A DNA stretch of 64,000 bases, taken from positions 186,001 to 250,000 of the forward strand of contig CALXHQ010000001.1 in NCBI GenBank assembly GCA_944388145.1. Direction: 5' to 3'. Every line of letters starts with the position of its first letter. Within the stretch, counting starts at the first letter, position 1. This document shows positions 56,984 through 64,000 of this stretch, in pieces. The translations under genes were made by a program, and so were the position numbers. The notes under the pieces were generated by a model. That model saw only the letters and a list, made by a program, of their open reading frames with translations, searched no databases and had not been told where the DNA came from. The stretch is from an uncultured Gemmiger sp. (GTDB lineage Bacteria > Bacillota > Clostridia > Oscillospirales > Ruminococcaceae).

Positions 56984-57724
56984 TCAGTGTGAAAAGTCAA
57001 GCTCTTTGGGCAGCTTGCCGCCGGATGCCGCAAACTGTTCTGCCACTTCGGGATGGGCGGTATCGGAAGCGATGTGCCCATGCGAGAGGGTGACTACCCG
57101 CTTTTTGAAGCGGCGCACCAGCTGATGCTCGTGGGTAACGACCACAACGGTAATACCCACGCTGTTGATGGCAGAGAGCAGCTCCATCATTTCAAAGCTC
57201 ATTTCCGGGTCGATGTTGCCGGTGGGCTCGTCGGCGATAATCAGCTTGGGGCTGTGGGCCAGCGCGCGGGCCAGCGCCACGCGCTGCTGCTCGCCGCCGG
57301 AAAGCTCATCCGGCAAACGGTCCATCTTGTCGCCCAAGCCCACCAAGCCCAGCACATAGGGCACACGCTTGCGGATCTGCCGGGTGGAGATGTTGGTCAC
57401 ACGCATGGCGAACGCCACATTCTCGTAAGCAGTCATGGTGGGGATCAGGCGGAAATCCTGAAAGACAACCCCCATCTGGCGGCGCATATAGGGAACCTTG
57501 CGCCGTTTGAGCTTGCCAATGTCCTGGCCATTGATGATGACAGAACCCTCGGTACATTTTTCCTCCAGCAGGATCAGCTTGAGGAAGGTGGATTTGCCGG
57601 CGCCGGAATGGCCCAGCACAAAGACAAATTCGCCGTCGTCGATATGCAGATTGATATCCTCCAGGGCGACGTTTTCGTCGTTCTGGGTTTCATAGATCTT
57701 TGTCACATGTTCAAAGTCAATCAT
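56984..57724 (-). CDS. ftsE: Cell division ATPase FtsE
   Basis: The ABC-type ATPase that drives FtsX. The 246-residue protein has Walker [10 protein letters not shown] near residue 40, the Q-loop [10 protein letters not shown], signature [15 protein letters not shown], Walker [13 protein letters not shown] and the switch His in [10 protein letters not shown] chose the ATG at 57724 with AGGAG 7 nt upstream. It is the first gene of the operon ftsE-ftsX-M23-peptide-S41. Confidence 0.96.
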   Translation of the reverse strand: MIDFEHVTKIYETQNDENVALEDINLHIDDGEFVFVLGHSGAGKSTFLKLILLEEKCTEGSVIINGQDIGKLKRRKVPYMRRQMGVVFQDFRLIPTMTAYENVAFAMRVTNISTRQIRKRVPYVLGLVGLGDKMDRLPDELSGGEQQRVALARALAHSPKLIIADEPTGNIDPEMSFEMMELLSAINSVGITVVVVTHEHQLVRRFKKRVVTLSHGHIASDTAHPEVAEQFAASGGKLPKELDFSH

Positions 57725-57807
57725 TCTGTCGCTCCTGTTTCGCTTCAGCAACCTTCCGCCGGATGTGCCAGCCCATGGCGCACTGCGGGTTATGATATAC
57801 ATATGTT

Positions 57808-57837
57808 AGCTTACCATGATGCGCCGGGCTGCGTCAA
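57808..57837 (-). promoter_or_regulatory. Possible ftsE promoter
   Basis: TTGACG, 18 nt, TAAGCT with TGG in front, on the minus strand. The gap 57838-57975 behind it shows nothing else. Confidence 0.5.
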
Positions 57838-57975
57838 GATGGCACAGGACATGGCGAATCACAATATTTTGCATCGAATCGCTCAAAATTCTGTGGATTG
57901 CGCCCTTTTCCGTTTTGTGGAAAGTTTGTAAATTTTTTCAGCGGATCTGTTCCGATGCAGGGTGCGGGGGGGCAA

Positions 57976-58022
57976 ACACAAAAGGCAGCGCCCCCGGGCA
58001 AAATCCCGGAAAGGCGCTGCCT
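57976..58022 (-). terminator. Terminator of the CdaR-like gene
   Basis: AGGCAGCGCC (57983-57992) pairs with GGCGCTGCCT (58013-58022), with an inner CCCGGG-type hairpin, then TTTGTGTTTG on the minus strand. Confidence 0.8.
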
Positions 58023-58067
58023 GTACCGTACACAGCAGCCGCAATCCTTTCGATGTTGTGGCAAAAA

Positions 58068-59153
58068 TCAATATTTTGCCGGATTGGCGGAAAGATACTT
58101 TTTGACCATCAGCGCCACCTTGAACACGATGGCATCGTCGAACTTGCGCAGGTCCAACCCGGTGAGCTTTTTAATCTTTTCCAGGCGGTAGACCAGGGTG
58201 TTGCGGTGAACAAACAGGCCGCGGCTGGTCTCCGAGACATTGAGGTTGTTCTCGAAGAAGCGCTGGATAGTGAACAGTGTCTCGGAATCCAGCGAGTCAA
58301 TGCTGTCCTGCTTGAACACTTCCCGCAGAAACGCCTCGCAGAGGGTGGTGGGCAGCTGATAGATCAGGCGGGCGATGCCCAGGTGGTCGTAGGAGATGAC
58401 CTGGCGCTCCGTGTCAAAGACCTTGCCCACTTCCATGGCGATTTGCGCTTCCTTGAAGCTGGCGGCCAGGTCCTTGATATTGCTGATGGGGGTTCCGATG
58501 CCCACCACCGCCTTGATATAATGCTCACCCGAGAGGGTGTCCACAATGGAAGTGGCCAGCTTTTCCATATCGCGGGTATTATTGTCCGGCTTGATCTCTT
58601 TGACCAGAACGGTGTCGGTCTCGCTGATATTAAAGACAAAGTCCTTCTGCTTATCCGGGAACAGACTGCTGACCACATCGTAAGCCGAAATATCGTTGGA
58701 ACTGGTGACCCGGATCAGCAGCACCACCCGCTGCACGTCGGAGACAAAATGCAGCTCCCGTGCTTTGGCATAGATATCGCCGGGCAGGATATTGTCCAAT
58801 ACCACATTTTTGATGAAGTTCGTTTTGTCAAACTTCTCATCATGGTACTGTTTGATGCTTTGCAGGCTGATGGCCAGCATAGCGGCAAATTGTTCCGCCG
58901 TTTGGTCAGAGCCCTCCACAAAAACAGCGTAATCATTGTGCTTGGAACCGGAGAACTGGTGGTAAGCACAGCCATCCCGCACAAAGGCATCGCTGGAGGT
59001 CAGGCGCTGAGCGGCAAAGCCTTCGCGCACCTCGCCGATCTGGCCCAGTTCCGAACAGGCAATCACCGCGCCGGTTTCATCCACCACACCGACCACGCGG
59101 TCTACCGCGTCCTTCATCTGGTATACCACATTCTGGAATACCCTGTTTGCCAT
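58068..59153 (-). CDS. CdaR/PucR-type transcriptional regulator
   Basis: A 361-residue regulator. The C-terminal helix-turn-helix, ENNLNVSETSRGLFVHRNTL and VYRLEKIKKLTGLDLR, is the HTH_30 domain of the CdaR/PucR family. The N-terminal part resembles the sugar-diacid recognition region, and a central GGDEF-like CdaR domain is expected at about residues 150-260. The inducer is unknown; no sugar-acid or purine genes are nearby. The ATG has GGGAGG 5 nt upstream. A structured leader precedes it. Confidence 0.88.
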   Translation of the reverse strand: MANRVFQNVVYQMKDAVDRVVGVVDETGAVIACSELGQIGEVREGFAAQRLTSSDAFVRDGCAYHQFSGSKHNDYAVFVEGSDQTAEQFAAMLAISLQSIKQYHDEKFDKTNFIKNVVLDNILPGDIYAKARELHFVSDVQRVVLLIRVTSSNDISAYDVVSSLFPDKQKDFVFNISETDTVLVKEIKPDNNTRDMEKLATSIVDTLSGEHYIKAVVGIGTPISNIKDLAASFKEAQIAMEVGKVFDTERQVISYDHLGIARLIYQLPTTLCEAFLREVFKQDSIDSLDSETLFTIQRFFENNLNVSETSRGLFVHRNTLVYRLEKIKKLTGLDLRKFDDAIVFKVALMVKKYLSANPAKY

Positions 59154-59186
59154 AACTGCCTCCCATAACCTAGCAACTTGTACAGC

Positions 59187-59251
59187 TCAAGCGAACGCCT
59201 TGACATCGGGAAAGGATGTTGTGCAGTTTTACACAGCATCCCTTCGCTTGA
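59187..59251 (-). promoter_or_regulatory. Structured leader of the CdaR-like gene
   Basis: TCAAGCGAA (59187-59195) pairs perfectly with TTCGCTTGA (59243-59251), enclosing a second stem GGATG-T-TGTG with CACA-G-CATCC (59214-59223 with 59232-59241). It lies in the leader RNA predicted from the promoter at 59293-59321. Confidence 0.55.
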
Positions 59252-59292
59252 ACAGTTGTGAAATTTGCCAAATACCAAACTCTCTGATGTAT

Positions 59293-59321
59293 ATTTTACA
59301 CAATCCAATTGTGTTTTGCAA
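59293..59321 (-). promoter_or_regulatory. Promoter of the CdaR-like gene
   Basis: TTGCAA, 17 nt, TAAAAT on the minus strand. The leader is about 130 nt. The rest of the gap up to 59470 is without visible features. Confidence 0.65.
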
Positions 59322-59470
59322 CATATTTCATCGAAAAATTTTGCCTATTCTTGGTCAAATTTGTATTCTCCCGCGAAGCGGGCATTCCGACGGAGAGTTT
59401 TCACCGCGGGAGCATCCGTCATTTTGCCCAGCGCGATGCGGTTTTGCGGCAGTTTTGTGCGGTTTGCCAT

Positions 59471-59508
59471 AAAAAAGCAGCGGCACGGCTTTCCGTCTGC
59501 CGTGCCGC
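59471..59508 (-). terminator. Terminator of the sugar transferase operon
   Basis: GCGGCACGGC (59480-59489) pairs with GCCGTGCCGC (59499-59508); on the minus strand TGCTTTTTT follows. Confidence 0.93.
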
Positions 59509-59521
59509 CCCCGGCGTCCAA

Positions 59522-60154
59522 TCAGCCGCCGTTCTTCTCGTCTCTTTGTTCCTGCGCCTCCAGCGTGCCGGTACCGCCTTCCACCACGCCGCGGCGCTGA
59601 AACACATAGCCGATGGTGCGGAAAAAGATGGACACGTCCATGCCAAAGGTAACATGGGCGGCATACTCGCCATCGTAGCGGGCCTTGACGTCGATGGGCA
59701 GCTCATCCCGGCCATTGACCTGGGCCAAACCGGTCAGACCCGGGCGCACATCGTTGGCATGGACCTTCTCACGGGCTTCGATCAGGTCATACTGATTGTA
59801 CAGGGCAGGCCGCGGGCCGACGATACTCATCTGGCCGGCCAGAATATTGTAAATCTGGGGCAGCTCGTCCAGGCTGGTCTTGCGCAGGAACGCGCCGCTT
59901 TTGGTGATGTAGGAATCGGCATTCTTCAGCAGATGGGTAGGCACATCGTGAGGGGTGTCCCCCCGCATGGTGCGGAACTTGAGAATGTTAAAATAGCTGC
60001 GGTAGCGCCCCACACGCTTTTGGCGGAAGAGCACCGGGCCCGGGCTGTCCAGCTTGATCCACAGCGCAATGATCCCCATCGGGATGGCCAGAATAATGAC
60101 CGCCAGCAGCGCAAGAAGAAAGTCCAGCGCCCGCTTGATACAGTTCTGGTACAC
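59522..60154 (-). CDS. Undecaprenyl-phosphate sugar transferase (initiating enzyme)
   Basis: A 210-residue protein of the bacterial sugar transferase (WcaJ/PglC) family that puts the first sugar-phosphate on the lipid carrier for surface glycan. It has one N-terminal membrane helix (about 10-32), then SPGPVLFRQKRVGR, FKFRTM-type LKFRTMRGD, KTSLDELPQIYNILAGQMSIVGPRP and RPGLTGLAQVNGRD. I chose GTG at 60154 with AAAGGAGG 7 nt upstream; a GTG 18 nt earlier would place this site inside the gene. It follows the CapD-like gene by 24 nt. Confidence 0.94.
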   Translation of the reverse strand: MYQNCIKRALDFLLALLAVIILAIPMGIIALWIKLDSPGPVLFRQKRVGRYRSYFNILKFRTMRGDTPHDVPTHLLKNADSYITKSGAFLRKTSLDELPQIYNILAGQMSIVGPRPALYNQYDLIEAREKVHANDVRPGLTGLAQVNGRDELPIDVKARYDGEYAAHVTFGMDVSIFFRTIGYVFQRRGVVEGGTGTLEAQEQRDEKNGG

Positions 60155-60178
60155 AGGGGTTCCTCCTTTCACGGCGGT

Positions 60179-62170
60179 TCAGGCCGACGGCTTTTCCGCC
60201 TGGGATACCGCAGCCCGGGCCAGTTCCTCCGGGCTGTTGGTGATGGCGGTGACGGTGTGGTCCTTGTTTACATGGCGGTTGGGGTGGTAGCTGCTGACCA
60301 TCCTTTGCAGCTGTTCTACCACCGCGTCGTCCTTGTTCTCCAGATGTTCCTGCAGTTGCTGCAGCTGGGCGTAGAATCTGGCCAGGTCGATCTGCATGGG
60401 CGGCGCGATAAAAATCTTGTCATGGGCCGTTTTTGCCATCTTGTCCTGCTCAGAGTCCATCATCAGCTCCTCATAGAGCTTTTCACCCGGGCGCAGGCCG
60501 GTGATCTTGATTTCCATGTTAACACCGGGCTCGTAGCCGTAGAAGCGGATCAGACGGGTGGCCAGGTCCATGATCTTGACCGGCTCGCCCATATCCAGAA
60601 CGTAGATGCTGCCGCTTTTGGCCAGGGCACCGGCCTGAAGCACCAGCTGGGCAGCCTCGGTGATGGTCATAAAGTAGCGCACAATATCGGGGTGGGTGAT
60701 GGTGACAGGCCCGCCCTGTTTGATCTGCTCCTCGAACAGCGGGATCACGCTGCCATGGCTGCCCAGCACATTGCCAAAACGCACAGCCATGCACTTCATG
60801 GTGGTGTTTTGGGCAAAGGTTTGAATCAGCATCTCACAGATACGCTTGGTGCATCCCATAACATTGGTGGGATTGACAGCCTTGTCGGTGGAAAGCTGCA
60901 CAAACCGCTCCACGTTGTGCTCGGCCGCCGAGGTTAGCAGGTTTTTGGTTCCGAACACATTGTTTTTGACCGCTTCCGCCGGGCTGACCTCCATCAGCGG
61001 CACATGCTTGTGGGCGGCCGCATGAAACACCACCGAAGGATGGTAGATCTCAAATACCTCGTCCAGCCGATTTTTATCCCGGATGGAACCGATCAGCGTA
61101 ACCACCGGCACCTTGTTGCCATACTTGTTGCGCAGCTCCATCTCCAGCTCGTAGGCGCAATTCTCGTAAATATCGAAGATCAAAAGCTGCCTGGGCCGGT
61201 AACGGATGATCTGACGGCAAAGCTCGCTGCCGATGGAACCGCCGCCGCCGGTGACCAGCACCACCTTGTCATGAAGATACTCAGAGATCTGAGCGTTGTT
61301 CAGTTGAACCTCATCCCGGGAGAGGAAGTCCGCGGTGTTCAGCTCACGAAGGCCATACCCTGGAACCGTAGGGTTACCGTTTTCATCCACCGCCTGGGGA
61401 TCCGAGAGCATCCGAACCCGGCAGTGGGTGGAATTGCACAGATTGATAACCTCCCGCAGGCGCTCCCCCCGCAGGCTGGTAATGGCGATAACGATCTCTA
61501 CGATATGGTACCTGCGCACCAGCTCCGGAATGTCTGAGATGGTGCCGCGCACCGGCACGCCCTGCACCCGCAGATTTTTTTTGGTCAGGTCATCGTCCAC
61601 CAGACAAACCGGATCACCAAAGCTGTGGTTTTTGTTCTTGCAAAGGTTGACCGCCCAGGCCCCCGCGTTGCCTGCCCCAACAATCAGCAGCGGTGCCGCG
61701 GTGCGGCGGCCGGTGTGGCGGCGGGCCTTCCGGTTGTTGCGGGCCTGGGCCGCCAGGCTGCGGACGCCGCGCCACAGAAAGCGCACGCCCCCCACCAGAA
61801 GCACGATAAATACCGCGCCCAGCACCAGAACCGTGCGGTAGAGCACGCCCTCCCACAGCAGATCAATAAGCATGACAACGCCGGTGGCCAGTCCGGCAAG
61901 CAGAGTCAGCTGAGCAAGATCCCGCATGCCGGCATACTCCCACAGGATCTCGTACAGGCCGCCGATCCAGAACACGATCATGTAAATCAGCAGAATGTAC
62001 GGCATCCAGGGCAGCATGGTGTGAATGACTACCCGCACATCTGCCATATCGCCATCAAAACGCAGCAAGATCGCAATCAGGTAGGACAGTGCGATCAGCC
62101 CGCAATCCAGGCACATCAATGCAATGCGCCGGGGCAGCCCTTTGATGATTTGTCCGTTTTCCTGTTTCAT
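60179..62170 (-). CDS. CapD/FlaA1-like membrane nucleotide-sugar 4,6-dehydratase
   Basis: A 663-residue protein: four N-terminal membrane helices (about residues 12-130), a first Rossmann fold with VGAGNAGAWAV, then the SDR domain with VTGGGGSIGSELC near residue 310 and STDKAVNPTNVMGCTKR near residue 425, the catalytic part of PglF/CapD-type 4,6-dehydratases that lack the usual Tyr. The likely reaction is UDP-GlcNAc to the 4-keto-6-deoxy sugar. With the sugar transferase it starts a surface glycan with a modified sugar. The ATG at 62170 follows GGAG. Confidence 0.93.
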   Translation of the reverse strand: MKQENGQIIKGLPRRIALMCLDCGLIALSYLIAILLRFDGDMADVRVVIHTMLPWMPYILLIYMIVFWIGGLYEILWEYAGMRDLAQLTLLAGLATGVVMLIDLLWEGVLYRTVLVLGAVFIVLLVGGVRFLWRGVRSLAAQARNNRKARRHTGRRTAAPLLIVGAGNAGAWAVNLCKNKNHSFGDPVCLVDDDLTKKNLRVQGVPVRGTISDIPELVRRYHIVEIVIAITSLRGERLREVINLCNSTHCRVRMLSDPQAVDENGNPTVPGYGLRELNTADFLSRDEVQLNNAQISEYLHDKVVLVTGGGGSIGSELCRQIIRYRPRQLLIFDIYENCAYELEMELRNKYGNKVPVVTLIGSIRDKNRLDEVFEIYHPSVVFHAAAHKHVPLMEVSPAEAVKNNVFGTKNLLTSAAEHNVERFVQLSTDKAVNPTNVMGCTKRICEMLIQTFAQNTTMKCMAVRFGNVLGSHGSVIPLFEEQIKQGGPVTITHPDIVRYFMTITEAAQLVLQAGALAKSGSIYVLDMGEPVKIMDLATRLIRFYGYEPGVNMEIKITGLRPGEKLYEELMMDSEQDKMAKTAHDKIFIAPPMQIDLARFYAQLQQLQEHLENKDDAVVEQLQRMVSSYHPNRHVNKDHTVTAITNSPEELARAAVSQAEKPSA

Positions 62171-62425
62171 TCCATCTATTCTCCATCGTTCCGGTGCCGG
62201 GCCGCTCTCCCCTGCCGGAATCTGTCCGCAGCAAAACCGCCGCACTCTTGTTCGGCTCGCAATTCTGCCCACACGGTATTTCTATCAAGCTGCGCCCACC
62301 GCCGGCAGGCAATGCACATTTTGATTTTTCCGGGTTCTGATGCAGCCCAGGTCAGCCAGCCAAAAACGGGTGGCCGGGCACTTTGCCGTGCCGCCTGTTC
62401 CGACAGGACAAAAACTCCTGTTTGT

Positions 62426-62434
62426 ATTATAACA
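62426..62434 (-). promoter_or_regulatory. Extended -10 promoter of the glycan operon
   Basis: TGT-TATAAT on the minus strand, without a good -35. The leader would be about 250 nt (62171-62419); it holds a small ACAGGAG/CTCCTGT-type hairpin near its 5' end but no recognised riboswitch or reading frame. Confidence 0.5.
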
Positions 62435-62435
62435 C

Positions 62436-62480
62436 AAGTTTGCTCCGTTTGCCGAGGTTGTTTCCGGCAAGCGGAGCAAA
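62436..62480. other. Long inverted repeat downstream of glmS
   Basis: TTTGCTCCG and TTTGCCG (from 62439) pair with CGGCAA and CGGAGCAAA (to 62480), about 16 bp with small mismatches. No T run follows. It lies just upstream of the glycan operon -10. Confidence 0.5.
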
Positions 62481-62499
62481 AAGTGCACAAAAATGTGCA
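62478..62499 (-). terminator. glmS terminator
   Basis: TGCACA (62484-62489) pairs with TGTGCA (62494-62499) around AAAA; on the minus strand CTTTTT follows. A short but typical terminator. Confidence 0.7.
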
Positions 62500-62525
62500 T
62501 TGTGTTTTGTGTAGAGTGTTCCGTT

Positions 62526-64000
62526 TTATTCCACCGTAACGCTCTTGGCCAGGTTGCGGGGCTTATCCACATCCAGGCCCTTGGCACAGCTGACATAGTA
62601 AGCCAACAGCTGCAGCGGGATCACCGAAAGGCTGGTGGCAAAGTGCGGGTCGGTGCGGGGCACATAGACAGTGAAATTGGCGGTGTCCTCGATGTTGTAA
62701 TTGCCGTAGGTGGTCAGCCCCATCAGGAAAGCGCCGCGGCTTTTGGCCTCCACCATGTTGGAGATGGTCTTTTCATACAGGGCCGGCTGGGTGGCAACCC
62801 CCACCACCAGGGTGCCGTTTTCCACCAGCGAGATAGGGCCATGCTTCATCTCGCCGGCAGCAAAAGCTTCCGAGTGGATGTAGCTGATCTCCTTGAACTT
62901 CAGGCTGCCCTCCAGTGCCACGGCGTAGTCCAGCCCTCGGCCAATAAAGAAGGCGTCCTTGGCGGAGGCATACTTGCTGGCGAACCATTGGATGCGCTCC
63001 TTGTCCGAGAGGGTCTTGGCGATCTTATCGGGCAGGGCTTCCAGTTCGCCCACCAGGCGGGTGTAGGTTTCCTCGTCCAGCTGGCCGCGCACCCGGCCAA
63101 ACTCGGTGGCCAGCAGGTAGATGGCTGCCAGCTGGGTGGAATAGGCTTTGGTGGTAGCCACGGCAATCTCGGGGCCGGCCCAGGTATACAGCACTGCGTC
63201 GGCCTCGCGAGCGATGGAACTGCCCACCACGTTGACAATGCCCAGTGTGCGTACGCCGCGTTCCTTGCACTCCCGCAGGGCGGCCAGGCTGTCGGCGGTC
63301 TCCCCGCTCTGGCTGATGATAATGGCCAGGGAGTTTTCCTCCAGCACAGGGTCGCGGTAGCGGAACTCGCTGGCCACGTCCACCTCCACAGGCAGGCGGG
63401 CCAGGCTTTCAAACACATAACGGGCCGCCACGCCCACATGGTAGGCGGAACCGCAGCCGATGATATACAGCCGCCGGATTCCACGGATCGCTTCCTCGTC
63501 CAGGTTCACCTCAGACAGGTCGATGTGACCCTCCTTAATGCGGGGGGACAGCGTATCCCGAACCGCGGCGGGCTGCTCGTGGATCTCCTTCATCATAAAG
63601 TGCTCAAAGCCGCCCTTTTCGGCTGCCTCGGCATCCCACTCAATGGTGGAAGGGGTCTTTTCGACGGGTTCCTTGTCGATGTTGAAAAACTCGATGGAAT
63701 CGGCTGTCAGGCGGGCGATCTCCAGGTTGTCAATGTAGTAGACCGTGCGGGTATACTTGAGCAGAGCGGGCACATCGCTGGCGATCAGGCTGCCGTTTTC
63801 GGCCTTTCCCACAATCAGCGGGCTGTCCTTGCGCACGGCATAGATGACGCCGGGCTGGTCGGAGAACAGGATGCCCAGGGCATAGCTGCCCCGCACATGC
63901 ATCATCATGCGGGTGATGGCGTCCAGAGGGTCGCCGGCAGACACACCCGTGTAGTAAAAGTCCAGCAGCTGGGCCACCACTTCCGTGTCGGTCTGCGAGG
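62526..64000 (-). CDS. glmS: Glutamine-fructose-6-phosphate aminotransferase, 5' end outside window
   Basis: GlmS makes glucosamine-6-phosphate from fructose-6-phosphate and glutamine, the entry to UDP-GlcNAc for wall and glycan. The visible 491 residues hold the end of the glutaminase domain (RGSYALGILF), the first SIS domain (IGCGSAYHVG, SQSGETADSLAAL), and the second SIS domain (HSEAFAAGEMKHGPISL) with the terminal KPRNLAKSVTVE. The N-terminal catalytic Cys and any glmS ribozyme leader lie beyond position 64000. It precedes the glycan genes, which fits precursor supply. Confidence 0.96.
   Translation of the reverse strand, partial: SQTDTEVVAQLLDFYYTGVSAGDPLDAITRMMMHVRGSYALGILFSDQPGVIYAVRKDSPLIVGKAENGSLIASDVPALLKYTRTVYYIDNLEIARLTADSIEFFNIDKEPVEKTPSTIEWDAEAAEKGGFEHFMMKEIHEQPAAVRDTLSPRIKEGHIDLSEVNLDEEAIRGIRRLYIIGCGSAYHVGVAARYVFESLARLPVEVDVASEFRYRDPVLEENSLAIIISQSGETADSLAALRECKERGVRTLGIVNVVGSSIAREADAVLYTWAGPEIAVATTKAYSTQLAAIYLLATEFGRVRGQLDEETYTRLVGELEALPDKIAKTLSDKERIQWFASKYASAKDAFFIGRGLDYAVALEGSLKFKEISYIHSEAFAAGEMKHGPISLVENGTLVVGVATQPALYEKTISNMVEAKSRGAFLMGLTTYGNYNIEDTANFTVYVPRTDPHFATSLSVIPLQLLAYYVSCAKGLDVDKPRNLAKSVTVE

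Overview
The window looks like a core chromosomal stretch of a high-G+C gut Firmicute of the Clostridia, most likely an Oscillospirales/Ruminococcaceae member (Faecalibacterium/Gemmiger/Subdoligranulum type). This is inferred from the rpoB-rpoC-str region, FabK and FabH lipid genes, strong GGAGG ribosome binding sites and sigma-A promoters (TTGACA-N17-TATAAT type) in otherwise G+C-rich DNA. No rRNA, tRNA, CRISPR array, prophage or intact insertion sequence was seen. Most genes are on the minus strand.

Layout. 1-8.2 kb: a type II fatty acid synthesis operon read leftward, acpP-accD-accA-fabH-fabK-fabD-fabG-fabF-fabZ, without accB or accC. 8.4-12.1 kb: a small metabolic set (YkgJ-like metal-cluster protein, D-lactate-type dehydrogenase, GNAT, esterase, C_GCAxxG_C_C redox protein). 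12.2-14.2 kb: htpG behind a CIRCE operator. 14.5-30 kb: a flavodoxin, then the translation/transcription block tuf, fusA, rpsG, rpsL, pepF, rpoC, rpoB. 30.2-31.3 kb: an A+T-richer accessory patch with a possible structured RNA and an XRE regulator/membrane protein pair. 31.4-36.7 kb: dgt-dnaG-rpoD, yigZ, rpmE. 36.8-39.4 kb: marR, a cytidylate-kinase-like gene and citrate synthase in one operon. 39.5-41.6 kb: a PiT phosphate transporter with a PhoU-like partner behind a leader that ends in a terminator. 42.3-46.3 kb: a threonine operon (ACT regulator, hom, thrB, lysC). 46.5-49.7 kb: a class A penicillin-binding protein that seems to start at ATA, and a small BofC-like membrane protein. 49.7-52.4 kb: an orphan acyl-carrier operon (ACP, MaoC hydratase, SDR, GNAT-like protein). 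52.4-57.8 kb: rsmA and an ftsE-ftsX-M23-hydrolase-(33 aa peptide)-S41 cell-division set. 58-59.2 kb: a CdaR/PucR-type regulator with a structured leader. 59.5-64 kb: glycan genes (sugar transferase, CapD/FlaA1-like dehydratase) and the 3' part of glmS, cut by the window end.

Together these make membrane lipid, wall and surface glycan, and the transcription and translation machinery. The least explained parts are the acyl-carrier operon at 49.7-52.4 kb, the RNA-like element at 30.4 kb, the phosphate-transporter leader at 39.6 kb and the ATA-started penicillin-binding protein.
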